Assembly (NCBI RefSeq): GCF_001698815.1
Contig: NZ_LGSI01000040.1
Location: 19,750 to 83,749 of the forward strand
Direction of reading: 5' to 3'
DNA length: 64,000 nt
Source: Pseudomonas syringae
Lineage (GTDB): Bacteria; Pseudomonadota; Gammaproteobacteria; Pseudomonadales; Pseudomonadaceae
The position numbers and the translations under genes were made by a program. Shown in pieces: positions 16,601-25,031 of this stretch. Each line of letters starts with the position of its first letter. Position 1 is the first letter of the stretch. The notes under the pieces were generated by a model. That model saw nothing but the letters and a program-made list of their open reading frames with translations, was not told where the DNA came from and made no database searches.

Positions 16601-17881
16601 ATGAGTATCAAAGACAAGCAGGACAGCCAGGAAATCGGACCCGCAGGTGAAAAACTGCAGAAGGTTCTTGCGCGCATTGGTGTAGGTTCGCGACGTGACG
16701 TCGAAGCCTGGATCAGCCAGGGCCGGATCAAGGTCAATGGCAAGGACGCGACCCTCGGTCAACGCGTCGACATGCATGACGCCATCACCGTAGATGGTCG
16801 CGTGATCAAGCGCGAAGAGGCCGCCGAAACGGTTCGCCGCGTCATCATGTACAACAAGCCGGACGGTGAAATCTGCACCCGCGACGACCCTGAAGGTCGC
16901 CCGACGGTGTTCGATCGCCTGCCGCGTCCAAAAGAAGGCCGTTGGGTCAACATCGGTCGCCTGGACATCAACACCACCGGTTTGCTGATGTTCACCACCG
17001 ACGGTGAGCTGGCCAACCGCCTGATGCACCCGTCCTTCGAAATGGACCGCGAATACGCAGTGCGCGTACGTGGCGAAGTCGATGATGACATGCTGGCGCG
17101 TCTGAAAGCCGGTGTAGTCCTTGAAGACGGTCCTGCGCGTTTCACCGACATCAAGCAGGCGCCGGGCGGCGAAGGCTTCAACCATTGGTATCACTGCGTG
17201 GTGATGGAAGGTCGCAACCGCGAAGTCCGTCGTCTGTGGGAATCCCAGGGTCTGGTGGTCAGCCGTCTGAAGCGCGTGCGTTACGGACCGGTGTTCCTCA
17301 ACTCCGACCTGCCGATGGGCCGCTGGCGCGAAATGAGCCAGTACGAAGTCGACGTGCTCAGCGCTGAAGTCGGCCTTGAGCCGGTTGCCCAGCCGCAGAT
17401 GAACGCCAAGACCAAGGACAAGATGGAGCGCTTGCAGCGCCAGTCGTCGCGTCCATTGGGCAAAGGCGAGCGGGTTGTTCGCACCTTGCGTCCGGCTGCG
17501 GGTGCAGCGGCTCCGACTGCAGATCGTGCGCCGCGTCAGCCACAAGTGACCGGCAGCGAACGCGACCGTCCGCGTGGCGATTCGACCCAGCGTCCGTCCG
17601 GTCCACGTTCAGAATCCGGCCGTGGCCAACGTCCTGCCGGTTCGCGTAACGATCCGAGCAAGCCGTCGCCGCGTACTCCGCGCCCGGCCAACGGTCGTAC
17701 CGACAACAGCCGTGGCACGCCAGTGGCCGAGCGTCCGAACGACGTCAACAAGCGTCCAGCCAAACCTGCGCACAAGCGTCCAGGCATCACGCTGGTCGAC
17801 GACGCGCCATCCGGCAAGCGCCGTGGCCCGCCGTCGGGCTCCGGCCAACGCCCAGGCTTCGGTCGCCGCAAGCCGCAGTAA
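16601..17881 (+). CDS. rluB: 23S rRNA pseudouridine(2605) synthase RluB
   Basis: A 426-residue pseudouridine synthase modifying U2605 of 23S rRNA. An S4 RNA-binding domain lies at about 20-75 (EKLQKVLARIGVGSRRDVE), followed by the catalytic domain with the aspartate in GRLDINTTGLLMFT (about residue 125) and the RNREVRRLWESQGL motif. The last ~155 residues are a low-complexity Arg/Pro/Ser/Gly tail, longer than in E. coli RluB and presumably disordered RNA-binding. GGGAGG lies 9 bp before the ATG. A strong terminator follows. Tail length varies in this family, so no truncation is implied. Confidence 0.96.
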   Translation: MSIKDKQDSQEIGPAGEKLQKVLARIGVGSRRDVEAWISQGRIKVNGKDATLGQRVDMHDAITVDGRVIKREEAAETVRRVIMYNKPDGEICTRDDPEGRPTVFDRLPRPKEGRWVNIGRLDINTTGLLMFTTDGELANRLMHPSFEMDREYAVRVRGEVDDDMLARLKAGVVLEDGPARFTDIKQAPGGEGFNHWYHCVVMEGRNREVRRLWESQGLVVSRLKRVRYGPVFLNSDLPMGRWREMSQYEVDVLSAEVGLEPVAQPQMNAKTKDKMERLQRQSSRPLGKGERVVRTLRPAAGAAAPTADRAPRQPQVTGSERDRPRGDSTQRPSGPRSESGRGQRPAGSRNDPSKPSPRTPRPANGRTDNSRGTPVAERPNDVNKRPAKPAHKRPGITLVDDAPSGKRRGPPSGSGQRPGFGRRKPQ

Positions 17882-17899
17882 TACGGTGATGTAACAAGA

Positions 17900-17931
17900 A
17901 ACGCCAATCGAGAGATTGGCGTTTTTTTTTT
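17900..17931 (+). terminator. Rho-independent terminator of rluB
   Basis: AACGCCAATC, GAGA loop, GATTGGCGTT, followed by a run of nine T. A 10-bp stem with a strong U-run 18 bp after the rluB stop. Confidence 0.95.
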
Positions 17932-17958
17932 CTGCTGTGAGGAGCCTGTAGGAGAACC

Positions 17959-17987
17959 TGTGGGACCGGATTTATCCGGGAAGGCGC
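17959..17987. repeat. Single REP unit (copy 5)
   Basis: TGTGGGACCGGATTTATCCGG followed by GAAGGCG, a lone REP-like stem-loop preceded by a broken CCTGTAGGAG fragment at 17945-17954. It marks the edge of the AT-rich islet that follows. Confidence 0.7.
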
Positions 17988-18138
17988 GGAGTAATGCCCG
18001 ACCGAGCGGCAGGCTTCAATATGGCTGTAGCCCTGATCGAGCACGAGGTCTGCGGCCTCGCGTGTTCTAACTAGTTAAGTATTTATAGAAGTTACTCCGT
18101 TGGGACCAATAGCTTGTACACAAAAACTCCAGCCCAAA

Positions 18139-18459
18139 TCAACGCGAAAAATCAATACTCACGAGCTTACCGTCCAGAAATTTTAGTCGATAATAGGCAC
18201 CGTTTTGAGGCCCGTACACCCAGTTTTCTACGGTCACTGCATGGTTTTTTCGCGACTTGTTGAAGCCAGGCTCCGCAGGTATGACTTCCCGATGAGAAGG
18301 CGGACCGCACTTTTCCTGTACTTCGTAAGTAGAATCGCCCTCAGAAATCAGCCCTGTCCCACACCGCATGTCGGCAGATGCCAAGTTATGGATGCTTAAC
18401 AGAGTCACACCCACAGCGACGCCCAAGCTGCAGTATTTAAAGGGCCGAAGTTTTTTCAT
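18139..18459 (-). CDS. DUF2845 secreted protein
   Basis: A 106-residue protein with a signal peptide (about 1-30, hydrophobic stretch then NLASA-DMRC). The mature part contains DMRCGTGLISEGDS, EVQEKCGPPSHRE and ENWVYGPQNGAYYRLKFLDGKLVSID, the typical DUF2845 arrangement with two cysteines likely forming a disulfide. Many pseudomonads carry one or more copies; function unknown. The surrounding DNA is richer in A+T than the flanks. It is 60 bp downstream of the repeat protein in the same direction, so the two could be cotranscribed. Confidence 0.8.
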   Translation of the reverse strand: MKKLRPFKYCSLGVAVGVTLLSIHNLASADMRCGTGLISEGDSTYEVQEKCGPPSHREVIPAEPGFNKSRKNHAVTVENWVYGPQNGAYYRLKFLDGKLVSIDFSR

Positions 18460-18519
18460 ATTAGTTGGCTTTATTAATGAGCGTTAAAAGAACTTGAATA
18501 GGTACGGCTTGAGCTGTAT

Positions 18520-19344
18520 CTACGCTAACTGAAGCGTTTTCAGTGGCTGAACTGACTGCTTGTTCAATATGATTGCTAACGAGCTGGCTTCCGTTAAATC
18601 CAGCCGAAACTTTTTTCCCGAAGCCAATATTGTGTTAAGCACTGAAATATTAGCTGAATGTGCAGTCGTGATGCTGATTGTTGCATTTGTGCCCGCCACA
18701 GCGACGGCTTGCTGCAGGTTGTCTGCAGTAAGCTGAGTTCCGTTAAATTCAGCTGCTACCATTTTTCCCGACGAAAGAGCCGCCTTGAGTGATGTTATGT
18801 CAAAAGCTTGCGCCGTATTAATGCTTATGGATGCGTTTGCGTTTGCAGTGTTAACAGCCTGTTGAAAGACTGAAGCCGATAACTGCTCCTCATTAAAATT
18901 CACTGAGGCTTTTTTATTGGAACTTAAAGCTTGTACAAGGGCTGCAATGGGAATTGCTTGCGCAGTATTGATGCTGATTGAAGTATTTGTACTTGCTGCA
19001 TTTACAGCTTGCGCTAGGGTGCTTGCTGATAATTGTGCGCCATTAAAGTCCGCAGACACGATTTTGTCGGAGGATAAAAAAGACGTTGGAGTCGCCAAGT
19101 CTACTAGCTGAGCTGTATTTAGGCTTAAGCCAGTATGGCTTTTTGTTGCAGCTAATGTCTGTTGGAGGTTATTCGAAGTTAGCTGCGCGTCGTTAAAAGA
19201 AGCTGAAAAATTCATTGCAGCATCCTGATTTTCAACAAATTCAACTAACCCTAGCATTTGTGGTTGCGAAGTGCAACAGGCTGTATAGGGTTGGCGTTGT
19301 TGGCAGAATGTATTCATGAAATTTATTAAGTTTCTTTGGTTCAT
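18520..19344 (-). CDS. Unrecognised repeat protein: eight 25-residue beta-alpha units plus a partial ninth
   Basis: A 274-residue protein I do not recognise. Residues 1-45 are Gln/Asn/Cys-rich (Cys at 14, 23 and 24) with no Asp or Glu before about residue 35 and no clear signal peptide. From about residue 46 the chain is built of 25-residue units with no gaps: paired units form four 50-residue blocks, e.g. VSADFNGAQLSASTLAQAV and TSISINTAQAIPIAALVQAL. The consensus is x-S-hydrophobic-x-hydrophobic-N-x-A-Q-L-x4-L-x2-A-(V/L), i.e. a short strand, an Asn turn and a helix, suggesting a solenoid; the hydrophobic spacing resembles an LRR but the Asn is displaced. A degenerate unit ends the protein. 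Codon use and base composition are AT-richer than neighbours, consistent with transfer. The long intact frame and regular repeats support that it is a real gene. Confidence 0.75.
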   Translation of the reverse strand: MNQRNLINFMNTFCQQRQPYTACCTSQPQMLGLVEFVENQDAAMNFSASFNDAQLTSNNLQQTLAATKSHTGLSLNTAQLVDLATPTSFLSSDKIVSADFNGAQLSASTLAQAVNAASTNTSISINTAQAIPIAALVQALSSNKKASVNFNEEQLSASVFQQAVNTANANASISINTAQAFDITSLKAALSSGKMVAAEFNGTQLTADNLQQAVAVAGTNATISITTAHSANISVLNTILASGKKFRLDLTEASSLAIILNKQSVQPLKTLQLA

Positions 19345-19670
19345 AATTGATTTTTATTCTGAGGCTTGAATGATTTAATATCCTACATATATTCAGATTC
19401 CTGTTCCCCAACTCGGATTCCTTCATCAACGGCAAACGTATCGGCTAGTTTTATCCATAGAGTTTTTAACAAAATCAGCGTGGTGATCGAAAAGCGCTCG
19501 CGACTTGGCCGGCACCGCTCGTCTTTCCAGCCAAGGTTGAGTATGAAACCGCCTCCTGCTCGATCTGTAACAAAAGTCCGCTTCAGACCTTGTGACAATT
19601 GATCCCGACGCCTTGGGCCTGCCTGAGCTAAAGCATTAGGGGACTTTTGCAGTAACCGGGATGGACGTGT
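19345..19670. other. Intergenic stretch between repeat protein and comEC
   Basis: About 325 bp with no convincing gene. The left part is AT-rich (possible promoter of the leftward repeat-protein gene, e.g. the TTTTATTCT and ATTTAATATCC area), the right part regains the GC content of the chromosome. Short open frames on both strands here lack ribosome-binding sites and family resemblance. Confidence 0.6.
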
Positions 19671-21902
19671 ATGCGCACAGGGATGTTCGCGCTGGCTTTA
19701 GGGATGCTGCTATTACGTTTTCTGCCGCAACTGCCGCCGACCTGGCTGTTGCTGGTGATGCCGGTCGTGGCCTTGATGTTGCTGCCGTTTCGCACGTATC
19801 CACTGGCGTTTTTTCTGTTCGGCCTGACTTGGGCCTGCGCGTCGGCGCAATCGGCGCTGAATGATCGGCTGCCGCCACGGCTCGATGGCCAGACGCTCTG
19901 GCTGCAAGGCAAGGTGGTCGGCTTGCCCAGTCTTGCCGAAGGCGTGGTGCGTTTCGAGCTTGAAGGTGCCAAGTCCCGTCGCGCTCTATTGCCTGAACAC
20001 ATCCGTGTTTCCTGGTATGACGGACCGGGCGTGCGCAGTGGCGAACGCTGGCGTCTGGCCGTCAAGCTCAAGCAGCCCGGCGGGCTGGTCAACCCTCATG
20101 CATTTGATTACGAGGCCTGGTTGCTGGCGCAGCGAATCGGGGCAACCGGCACCGTTGTCGATGGACAACTGCTCTCCGCTGCGAGTTTTGGCTGGCGTGA
20201 CGCGCTACGGCAGCGATTGCTGGCGGTTGACGCGCAAGGGCGCGAGGGTGAGTTGGCAGCGCTGGTGCTCGGCGATGGTTCGGGCTTGAGCACGACGGAC
20301 TGGCAAATCCTGAAAAACACCGGGACTGTGCATTTATTGGTGATTTCCGGCCAGCACATTGGCTTGTTGGCGGGTGTGATCTACGCGTTGATCGCCGGGC
20401 TGGCGCGCTGGGGTTTATGGCCTCGGGCTCTGCCCTGGTTGCCGTGGGCCTGTGGCCTGGCGTTTACCGCTGCGCTGGGCTACGGCTTGCTCGCCGGATT
20501 CGAAGTGCCGGTGCGTCGGGCCTGCGTGATGGTCGGCATGGTGCTGCTCTGGCGTCTGCGCTTTCGGCATCTGGGCGTGATCTGGCCGTTGCTGTTGTCG
20601 CTCAATGCTGTGTTGATCTTTGAACCACTGGCCAGTTTGCAGCCGGGATTCTGGCTGTCGTTCCTTGCAGTGGGGATTCTGCTGCTGATTTTCAGTGGGC
20701 GATTGGGCGCCTGGAGCTGGATACGCAGCTGGACACGGGCGCAGTGGCTGATTGCCCTGGGTTTGTTGCCGGTCTTGCTGGCGTTGAATCTGCCCATCAG
20801 TCTGAGCGGGCCTTTGGCCAATTTAATTGCCGTGCCCTGGGTCAGCTTCGTTGCGTTGCCGCCCGCGCTGCTGGGCACTTTGTTGCTGCCGGTTCCGGTC
20901 CTCGGCGAAAGCTTGTTGTGGCTGGCCGGTGGTGCGCTGAATGGGTTGTTCTGGTTTCTTGGCTGGGTGGCGGGCATGGTACCGGTCTGGATCCCCGGCG
21001 CGATGCCGTTCTGGGTCTGGGCGCTGAGCCTGTTGGGCGCGCTGCTGTTATTGCTGCCCAGCGGTGTGCCGTTACGGCCCCTGGGCTGGCCACTGGTGTT
21101 GTTGTGCGTGTTCCCGCCGTTGAAATCCGTGCCCCACGGGCAAGTGCAGGTGTTGCAACTGGATGTCGGCCAAGGCCTGGCGATCCTGCTGCGTACGCGG
21201 CAGCACACCCTGTTGTTCGATGCGGGGCCGCGCTTTGGCGAGTTCGATATCGGCGAGCGGATCGTGCTGCCAGTCATGCGCAAAGTCGGGGTGCGCAAGC
21301 TGGACCTGATGCTGCTCAGCCATGCCGACGCCGATCATGCCGGTGGCGCCTTGGCGATCCAGCAAGGCTTGCCGGTTGCCCGGGTTCTGGGTGGCGAGCT
21401 GGAACGGCTCGCGCCGCAACTCAACGCGCAGTTGTGTCAGGTCGACGAATCCTGGGAATGGGATGGTGTGACGTTCAAGACCTGGCGCTGGGAGCTGGCG
21501 AACGAAGGCAACCAGGCGTCTTGCGTGCTGATGGTCGAAGCCAATGGCGAGCGGCTGTTGCTGACCGGTGATATCGACGCCGATGCCGAAGAAGCGGCGC
21601 TGCGCAGCGACTTCGATGTGCGCGCCCATTGGCTGCAAGCGCCGCATCACGGCAGTCGCACCTCATCGTCCAAGCCATTTCTGCGTGCTGTCGACCCGCA
21701 GGGCGTTTTGATCTCCCGGGGCCGCAACAATGGCTTCGGTCATCCCCATCCGTTGGTCATGTCGCGCTATCACTGGTATGGCATTCGCACCTACGACAGC
21801 GCCGAGCTGGGTGCGATCAGCCTGCAATTGGGCACCTTCGGTCAACCCCAGGTCGAGCGGGGCCTCCAGCGTTTCTGGCGTGACTCATCTGGCGGATATT
21901 GA
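19671..21902 (+). CDS. comEC: ComEC/Rec2-type DNA internalisation protein
   Basis: A 743-residue membrane channel for uptake of single-stranded DNA in natural transformation. It starts with two membrane segments (about 3-60), an N-terminal periplasmic OB-like DUF4131 region (about 60-190), the competence-domain helices (about 200-500; VISGQHIGLLAGV is the family signature), and a C-terminal metallo-beta-lactamase-like domain with VGQGLAILLR, LLSHADADHAGG and APHHGSRTSSS. Length matches other pseudomonad ComEC. Whether the strain is transformable is unknown; the gene is intact. It is followed 67 bp later by exbB. Confidence 0.96.
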   Translation: MRTGMFALALGMLLLRFLPQLPPTWLLLVMPVVALMLLPFRTYPLAFFLFGLTWACASAQSALNDRLPPRLDGQTLWLQGKVVGLPSLAEGVVRFELEGAKSRRALLPEHIRVSWYDGPGVRSGERWRLAVKLKQPGGLVNPHAFDYEAWLLAQRIGATGTVVDGQLLSAASFGWRDALRQRLLAVDAQGREGELAALVLGDGSGLSTTDWQILKNTGTVHLLVISGQHIGLLAGVIYALIAGLARWGLWPRALPWLPWACGLAFTAALGYGLLAGFEVPVRRACVMVGMVLLWRLRFRHLGVIWPLLLSLNAVLIFEPLASLQPGFWLSFLAVGILLLIFSGRLGAWSWIRSWTRAQWLIALGLLPVLLALNLPISLSGPLANLIAVPWVSFVALPPALLGTLLLPVPVLGESLLWLAGGALNGLFWFLGWVAGMVPVWIPGAMPFWVWALSLLGALLLLLPSGVPLRPLGWPLVLLCVFPPLKSVPHGQVQVLQLDVGQGLAILLRTRQHTLLFDAGPRFGEFDIGERIVLPVMRKVGVRKLDLMLLSHADADHAGGALAIQQGLPVARVLGGELERLAPQLNAQLCQVDESWEWDGVTFKTWRWELANEGNQASCVLMVEANGERLLLTGDIDADAEEAALRSDFDVRAHWLQAPHHGSRTSSSKPFLRAVDPQGVLISRGRNNGFGHPHPLVMSRYHWYGIRTYDSAELGAISLQLGTFGQPQVERGLQRFWRDSSGGY

Positions 21903-21969
21903 TCACAGGCTTCGGCCAGCTGGCGAGCCTATGTTAGAGTGGCGCCACTTTTTTCTGGGGGTCGTCACT

Positions 21970-22644
21970 GTGTGGGAACTGGTCAAATCAGGTGGCTGGA
22001 TGATGCTGCCGATCATTCTGAGTTCCATCGCCGCGGTCGGCATCATCATCGAGCGTCTCTGGACCTTGCGTGCCAGCCGCATCACCCCGCCGCATTTGCT
22101 GGGGCAGGTCTGGCGCTGGATCCAGGACAAGAAACTCGACAACGAAAAGCTCAAGGAGCTGCGCGCCGATTCGCCGCTGGGTGAAATCCTCGCCGCAGGC
22201 CTGGCCAACTCCAGACATGGTCGCGAGATCATGAAGGAATGCATCGAAGAAGCCGCCGCACGGGTCATTCATGATCTGGAGCGCTACTTGAGTGCCCTGG
22301 GTTCGATTGCTGCCATGGCGCCGTTGCTGGGTTTGCTGGGTACCGTGCTGGGCATGATCGATATCTTTGGCTCTTTCAATGCCACCGGTAACACGGCCAA
22401 TGCCGCCGTGCTGGCGGGCGGTATTTCCAAGGCGCTGATCTGTACCGCATCGGGGCTGATCGTGGCCATTCCGGCGATTTTCTTTCATCGGTTCCTGCAA
22501 AGCCGGGTCGATGAACTGGTGGTCGGGATGGAGCAGGAAGCCATCAAACTGGTGGAAGTGGTACAGGGCGACCGTGACGTCGACGTCAACGATCCGAGTA
22601 TCCAGCTCAAGGCTCAGGCCCGGGGTGAGGGCCGCAAGAAGTGA
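21970..22644 (+). CDS. exbB: ExbB/TolQ-family proton-channel protein
   Basis: A 224-residue inner-membrane protein with three membrane helices: about 10-32 (GGWMMLPIILSSIAAVGIII), about 115-140 (IAAMAPLLGLLGTVLGMIDIF) and about 155-180 (ALICTASGLIVAIPAIFFH), the MotA/TolQ/ExbB pattern. With the next gene it forms a proton-driven motor energising an outer-membrane receptor or a Tol-like system. Start chosen at the GTG 21970, preceded by GGGGG with 8-bp spacing, giving (M)WELVKSGGWMM as in relatives; an ATG at 21931 lacks a binding site. Overlaps exbD by GTGA. Confidence 0.93.
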   Translation: MWELVKSGGWMMLPIILSSIAAVGIIIERLWTLRASRITPPHLLGQVWRWIQDKKLDNEKLKELRADSPLGEILAAGLANSRHGREIMKECIEEAAARVIHDLERYLSALGSIAAMAPLLGLLGTVLGMIDIFGSFNATGNTANAAVLAGGISKALICTASGLIVAIPAIFFHRFLQSRVDELVVGMEQEAIKLVEVVQGDRDVDVNDPSIQLKAQARGEGRKK

Positions 22645-23072
22645 AATTTCGTCGGCGCAAGGTCAGGGAGAACATCGACATCAACCTCGTGTCGTTGATC
22701 GATGTGGTGTTCATCCTGCTGCTGTTCTTTATCGTGACCACGACCTTCACTCGCGAAACCCAATTGCGGGTCGATCTGCCGCAGGCGGTCACCGGTACGC
22801 CGGACACCGACGCCGATCGCAAGCATCTGGACATCGCCATCAATGCCGACGGGGTTTTTTCCCTGAACAACCAATTGCTGCCGAAAAACGATCTGGCCAC
22901 GCTGATTGACGCCTTGCAGCGTGAATCGGCCGGCGATACCAGTTTGCCGCTGACGATCAGCGCCGATGGCAAAACCCCCCATCAATCGGTGATTACCGCC
23001 ATGGACGCTGCTGGCAAACTGGGTTTCAGTCATTTGCGCATGACCACCGTCGAGGCGACATCGGCTAACTGA
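22641..23072 (+). CDS. exbD: ExbD/TolR-family protein
   Basis: A 143-residue partner of ExbB. One membrane helix near the N-terminus contains the essential aspartate in [18 protein letters not shown] (about residues 16-33), followed by a periplasmic domain with DLPQAVTG and [16 protein letters not shown]. Starts at GTG overlapping the exbB stop (GTGA), and its own stop overlaps the lpxK start (TGATG). The operon with lpxK and kdsB is the standard pseudomonad arrangement. Confidence 0.94.
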   Translation: MKFRRRKVRENIDINLVSLIDVVFILLLFFIVTTTFTRETQLRVDLPQAVTGTPDTDADRKHLDIAINADGVFSLNNQLLPKNDLATLIDALQRESAGDTSLPLTISADGKTPHQSVITAMDAAGKLGFSHLRMTTVEATSAN

Positions 23073-24067
23073 TGGCACTCTCAGACCGCTTGCTTGCCGC
23101 CTGGTATGCCGGGCATCCGGCTCTGGCGCTGTTACGACCGCTGGAATGCCTGTATCGCCGTGTCGTCGACGGCAAGCGTGCGCGCTTCCTGGCCGGGCAG
23201 GGTGAAATCTACAAGGCGCCGATTCCGGTCATCGTCGTCGGCAATATCACGGTCGGCGGCACCGGCAAGACGCCGCTGATCCTGTGGATGATTGAGCATT
23301 GTCGCAACCGTGGCCTGCGCGTTGGCGTGGTCAGCCGAGGTTATGGCGCTACGCCACCGAGCCTGCCGTGGCGCGTGACCGCCGAACAAAGCGCGGCGCA
23401 GGCGGGTGACGAACCTCTTTTAATTGTGCAGCGCACCGGCGTGCCGTTGATGATCGATCCTGATCGCAGCCGCGCGGTGCGTGCCTTGCTGGACAGCGAG
23501 CCGCTGGACCTGATTCTGTCTGACGATGGCCTGCAACATTACCGCCTGGCCCGGGATCTGGAACTGGTGCTGATCGATGCGGCCCGCGGCCTGGGCAATC
23601 GACGCTGCCTGCCCGCCGGTCCTCTGCGCGAACCCGTCGAGCGCCTGAACAGCGTCGATGCGCTGCTCTACAACGGCGCCAGCGCTGATCGTGACGATGG
23701 TTACGCTTTCCAGCTAAAGCCCGCCGCGCTGGTCAATCTGCGCAGCGGCGAGCGTCAGCCGGTGGAGTTCTTCGCGCCGGGGCAAGCCGTTCACGCTGTG
23801 GCGGGGATCGGCAATCCGCAACGTTTCTTCAATACCCTCGAAGGGCTACACTGGCGGCCTGTCGCTCACGCGTTCGCCGACCATGCCGCCTACAGCGCGC
23901 AGACGCTGACGTTCACGCCTTCGCTGCCCGTGGTCATGACCGAAAAGGACGCCGTGAAATGCCGGCTCTTCGCGGCGGATGACTGGTGGTATCTGGCCGT
24001 GGATGCAGTGCCTTCGGCCGCTTTTGTCAGTTGGTTCGACTCGCAGTTATCACGTCTTTTGCCATGA
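23072..24067 (+). CDS. lpxK: Tetraacyldisaccharide 4'-kinase LpxK
   Basis: A 331-residue membrane-associated kinase that phosphorylates the 4' position of the lipid A precursor in the inner membrane. Seen: an N-terminal membrane-binding helix ([19 protein letters not shown]), Walker A in [14 protein letters not shown] (about 55-68), the SRGYGA motif, [10 protein letters not shown] and [17 protein letters not shown]. Length matches E. coli LpxK (328). Overlaps exbD by TGATG; trm112 follows 17 bp later. Confidence 0.97.
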   Translation: MALSDRLLAAWYAGHPALALLRPLECLYRRVVDGKRARFLAGQGEIYKAPIPVIVVGNITVGGTGKTPLILWMIEHCRNRGLRVGVVSRGYGATPPSLPWRVTAEQSAAQAGDEPLLIVQRTGVPLMIDPDRSRAVRALLDSEPLDLILSDDGLQHYRLARDLELVLIDAARGLGNRRCLPAGPLREPVERLNSVDALLYNGASADRDDGYAFQLKPAALVNLRSGERQPVEFFAPGQAVHAVAGIGNPQRFFNTLEGLHWRPVAHAFADHAAYSAQTLTFTPSLPVVMTEKDAVKCRLFAADDWWYLAVDAVPSAAFVSWFDSQLSRLLP

Positions 24068-24084
24068 TTCGCTCAGGATTTCTT

Positions 24085-24270
24085 ATGGACACCAAATTGC
24101 TCGACATCCTCGCTTGCCCGATCTGCAAAGGTCCGCTCAAGCTCAGCGCCGATAAAACCGAACTGATCAGCAAGGGCGCAGGCCTGGCCTATCCGATCCG
24201 CGACGGCATTCCGGTGATGCTGGAAAGCGAAGCGCGCACCCTGACGACCGACGAGCGTCTGGATAAATGA
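24085..24270 (+). CDS. Trm112-family zinc-ribbon protein (YcaR)
   Basis: A 61-residue protein, [18 protein letters not shown]..., of the UPF0434/Trm112 family, almost always between lpxK and kdsB. It has CPIC in place of the two-pair zinc knuckle; the second pair is lost, as in most bacterial members. [12 protein letters not shown] is the conserved end. Trm112 activates methyltransferases in eukaryotes; the bacterial role is unproved. Overlaps kdsB by ATGA. Confidence 0.94.
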   Translation: MDTKLLDILACPICKGPLKLSADKTELISKGAGLAYPIRDGIPVMLESEARTLTTDERLDK

Positions 24271-25031
24271 CCGCGGTTTTCACGGTTGTCATTCCGGCCC
24301 GCTACGGTTCCAGCCGCTTTCCCGGCAAGCCGCTGCAAGAGATCGCCGGCAAGCCGATGATCCAGCATGTCTGGGAGCAGGCGCGTAAAAGCAGCGCCGC
24401 GCGGGTCGTGGTTGCCACCGATGACCCGCGTATCGTTGAAGCCTGTCGCGTTTTTGGCGCCGAGGTTTTGCTGACCCGTGACGACCATAATTCCGGCACC
24501 GACCGTCTTGCCGAAGTGGCTACCCAGCTTGGGTTGGCCACCGATGCCATCGTGGTCAACGTTCAGGGCGACGAGCCGATGATCCCGCCAGCGGTGATCG
24601 ATCAGGTCGCGGACAACCTGGCGGCGCATCCGGAAGCACTTATGTCGACCCTGGCCGAGCCCATCGACGACGTTGCTGCGCTGTTCAATCCGAACGTGGT
24701 CAAGGTCGTTGCCGATATCAACGGTCTGGCGCTGACCTTCAGCCGTGCGCCCTTGCCTTGGGCGCGTGATGCGCTGGCCAGGAATCGCGATCAATTGCCC
24801 GCGGGTGTTCCGTACCGTCGTCACATCGGCATTTACGCCTATCGCGCAGGGTTTCTTCAGGATTTCGTCAGGTGGGGCCCTTGCTGGCTCGAAGACACTG
24901 AAAACCTGGAGCAATTGCGGGCGCTTTGGCATGGCGTGCGTATTCACGTGGCCGACGCTGTTGAAGCGCCGCCTGCCGGCGTGGACACCGCTGAAGACCT
25001 CGAACGAGTCCGCCGCTTGCTGGAGGGTTGA
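24267..25031 (+). CDS. kdsB: 3-deoxy-manno-octulosonate cytidylyltransferase KdsB
   Basis: A 254-residue enzyme making CMP-KDO for LPS inner core. The signature [17 protein letters not shown] lies at residues 7-22, followed by [30 protein letters not shown] and the C-terminal [11 protein letters not shown]. Overlaps the preceding gene by ATGA, and its stop overlaps the murB TTG start. In P. aeruginosa a low-molecular-weight tyrosine phosphatase sits between kdsB and murB; none is present here. Confidence 0.97.
   Translation: MTAVFTVVIPARYGSSRFPGKPLQEIAGKPMIQHVWEQARKSSAARVVVATDDPRIVEACRVFGAEVLLTRDDHNSGTDRLAEVATQLGLATDAIVVNVQGDEPMIPPAVIDQVADNLAAHPEALMSTLAEPIDDVAALFNPNVVKVVADINGLALTFSRAPLPWARDALARNRDQLPAGVPYRRHIGIYAYRAGFLQDFVRWGPCWLEDTENLEQLRALWHGVRIHVADAVEAPPAGVDTAEDLERVRRLLEG

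Noticed and set aside
19345..19500. Possible hrp box for the repeat protein
   Set aside because: No GGAACC-N15/16-CCACNNA (or its reverse) was found by eye in the upstream interval.
19383..19598. A 71-codon frame upstream of the repeat-protein gene, first considered as a transposase remnant
   Set aside because: Starts at TTG without a binding site, and extending it upstream gives no conserved transposase motif; left as unassigned intergenic DNA.
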